7,026 bases of DNA, taken from the NCBI GenBank assembly GCA_025459035.1, contig JALORJ010000164.1:1-7026 (forward strand), in the 5' to 3' direction. The stretch comes from Burkholderiales bacterium. GTDB lineage: Bacteria; Pseudomonadota; Gammaproteobacteria; Burkholderiales; Ga0077523. The notes under the pieces were generated by a model that searched no databases, had not been told where the DNA came from, and worked only from the letters and a program-made list of their open reading frames with translations. This document shows positions 6,060 through 7,026 of the stretch, piece after piece (positions within the stretch are counted from its first letter, which is position 1; each line of letters begins with the position of its first letter). A program made the position numbers and the translations under genes.

Positions 6060-7026
6060 TCAGGACAGCAGCCGGGCGATGTCGTTGTAGAACGCCAGCC
6101 CCATCAGGCCGGCAAGCAGCACCAGCCCGACATACTGGCCGGCAGCCAGCACGCGTTCGCTGACCGGGCTGCCCTTGATCGCTTCGATAAGGTAATACAG
6201 GAGGTGACCCCCGTCCAAGATCGGCACCGGCATCAGGTTCAGGAGCCCGATCGACAGCGACATCAGGGCGAGGAAGCTCAGGAACCACTTCAGGAACTCG
6301 AACGTGGTAGTGGTCATCTTCCAGGTTTCGGCGAACGCCGCAGGAATCGCGGCGAGCGGGCCGTGGCGCAGCTCGGTGTCGGGCGGGAAGCGTTGCGCGA
6401 CCGGTTCGATGCCGACCAGCCAGCGACGGCTGCCGTCGGCCTGCGTGCTGGCCTCGGGCTGGACGCGGAACTCGCGGCGTTCGCCGCCCCGGCTCACCAC
6501 GAAGCTCACCTCGGCGCCGTCAGCGGCGAGTTCCTGCAGCAGGGGCGGAATGTCCTCGAAGCCGTCGATCGCATCGCCACCGATGGCGACGATGCGATCG
6601 CCTGCGACGATCCCCGCGCGGGCGGCGGGGCTGCCCTCGCGCACGCGGCCGATTTCCGCCGGAATTGGCGGGCGCCAGGCGCTCAGGCCAATCGCGGCGA
6701 GCGCCGCGCGTTCGTCGTGGCCCTCCGGAATCTTCGACAAGGGCAGCAGCAGCGTGCGCTCGTCGCCATCGGCTTCGCGGATCGTGAGGGGCACGTCGCG
6801 GCGCGCCAGCGCCGCGCGCACCAGGGCGATCTGGGCCTGGGTCCAGGTCGGCAGGGCCTCGCCGTCGAGTGCAAGCAGGCGATCGCCCCGTGCAATGCCG
6901 GCTTCGGCGGCAAGCCCGGTCGTGGCTCCGACGTTGGGCAGGTAATCGGGCTTGCCGACCACGAACATCGCCCAGAACGCGAACACGGCGAAGGCGAGGT
7001 TGGCGATCGGGCCGGCAGCGACGATG
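6060..7026 (-). CDS. rseP: Site-2 intramembrane zinc protease RseP (C-terminal 321 residues; 5' end outside window; internal segment missing)
   Basis: RseP (M50 family) cuts anti-sigma factor RseA within the inner membrane after DegS, releasing sigma-E, and also clears signal-peptide remnants. The visible part begins at VAAGPIAN, entering the second transmembrane segment (to about VVGK), so the HExxH metal site is outside. Numbering from the first whole codon (7025-7023): PDZ-N is about 30-105, and PDZ-C is about 123-200 with REGSPAARAGIVAGDRIV. The third metal ligand is Asp271 in PVPILDGGH (codon 6215-6213). The C-terminal end is AGQYVGLVLLAGLMGLAFYND. After ETWKMTTTTFEFLK the sequence passes directly into WFLSFLALMSL. 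Compared with E. coli RseP about 31 residues are absent here, including the conserved N-x-SGPI segment, although the frame is intact. Identity is secure; activity of this version is uncertain. It lies 115 bases upstream of bamA, the usual gammaproteobacterial arrangement. Confidence 0.94.
   Translation of the reverse strand, partial: IVAAGPIANLAFAVFAFWAMFVVGKPDYLPNVGATTGLAAEAGIARGDRLLALDGEALPTWTQAQIALVRAALARRDVPLTIREADGDERTLLLPLSKIPEGHDERAALAAIGLSAWRPPIPAEIGRVREGSPAARAGIVAGDRIVAIGGDAIDGFEDIPPLLQELAADGAEVSFVVSRGGERREFRVQPEASTQADGSRRWLVGIEPVAQRFPPDTELRHGPLAAIPAAFAETWKMTTTTFEFLKWFLSFLALMSLSIGLLNLMPVPILDGGHLLYYLIEAIKGSPVSERVLAAGQYVGLVLLAGLMGLAFYNDIARLLS

Noticed and set aside
3431..6163. A 910-codon open frame on the plus strand covering bamA and its flanks
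   Set aside because: It lies antisense to a convincing bamA. Its product is a monotonous Val/Ala/Asp/Glu/Leu/Arg sequence with no domain, and long antisense frames are expected in very GC-rich DNA where stop codons are rare.
6304..6945. Plus-strand open frame opposite rseP
   Set aside because: It is antisense to the PDZ domains of rseP. Its Ser/Arg/Ala-rich product has no recognisable domain.

Overview
The window comes from a GC-rich Gram-negative bacterium. All recognisable genes lie on the minus strand, in the order of transcription rseP (5' end outside) - bamA - skp/ompH - lpxD - fabZ - lpxA - lpxB (3' end outside). This is the conserved gammaproteobacterial envelope-biogenesis cluster. 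High GC, the 258-residue LpxA and the wording of the RseP C-terminus suggest a Xanthomonadales-like gammaproteobacterium (Lysobacter/Rhodanobacter type). That placement is inference from remembered family sequences, not from a search.

Layout from the right edge: 7026-6060 is rseP, the membrane site-2 protease of the sigma-E stress pathway, without its N-terminal HExxH part. A 115-base non-coding gap (6059-5945) follows. Then come bamA (5944-3551), the outer-membrane beta-barrel insertase with five POTRA domains, and skp (3525-2950), a periplasmic OMP chaperone. Next are lpxD (2953-1925), fabZ (1932-1468), lpxA (1466-690) and the first 229 codons of lpxB (687-1). From bamA onward the genes are 25 bases apart or less, or overlap, which fits one polycistronic, translationally coupled transcript. 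No RNA gene, insertion sequence, CRISPR array or defence/mobile module is visible.

The genes share one job, building the outer membrane. LpxA, LpxD and LpxB are early lipid A enzymes. FabZ handles the same 3-hydroxyacyl-ACP pool that LpxA and LpxD use. Skp and BamA fold and insert outer-membrane proteins. RseP relays the stress signal when that process fails.

I do not see a new biological system here. The main oddity is in rseP. About 31 residues are missing between the second PDZ domain and the third transmembrane segment, including the widely conserved N-x-SGPI stretch, while the reading frame stays open. Smaller points are a Met at the acyl-chain ruler position of LpxA, an extra cysteine pair in an enlarged BamA surface loop, and a TTG start of lpxD overlapping the skp stop codon.
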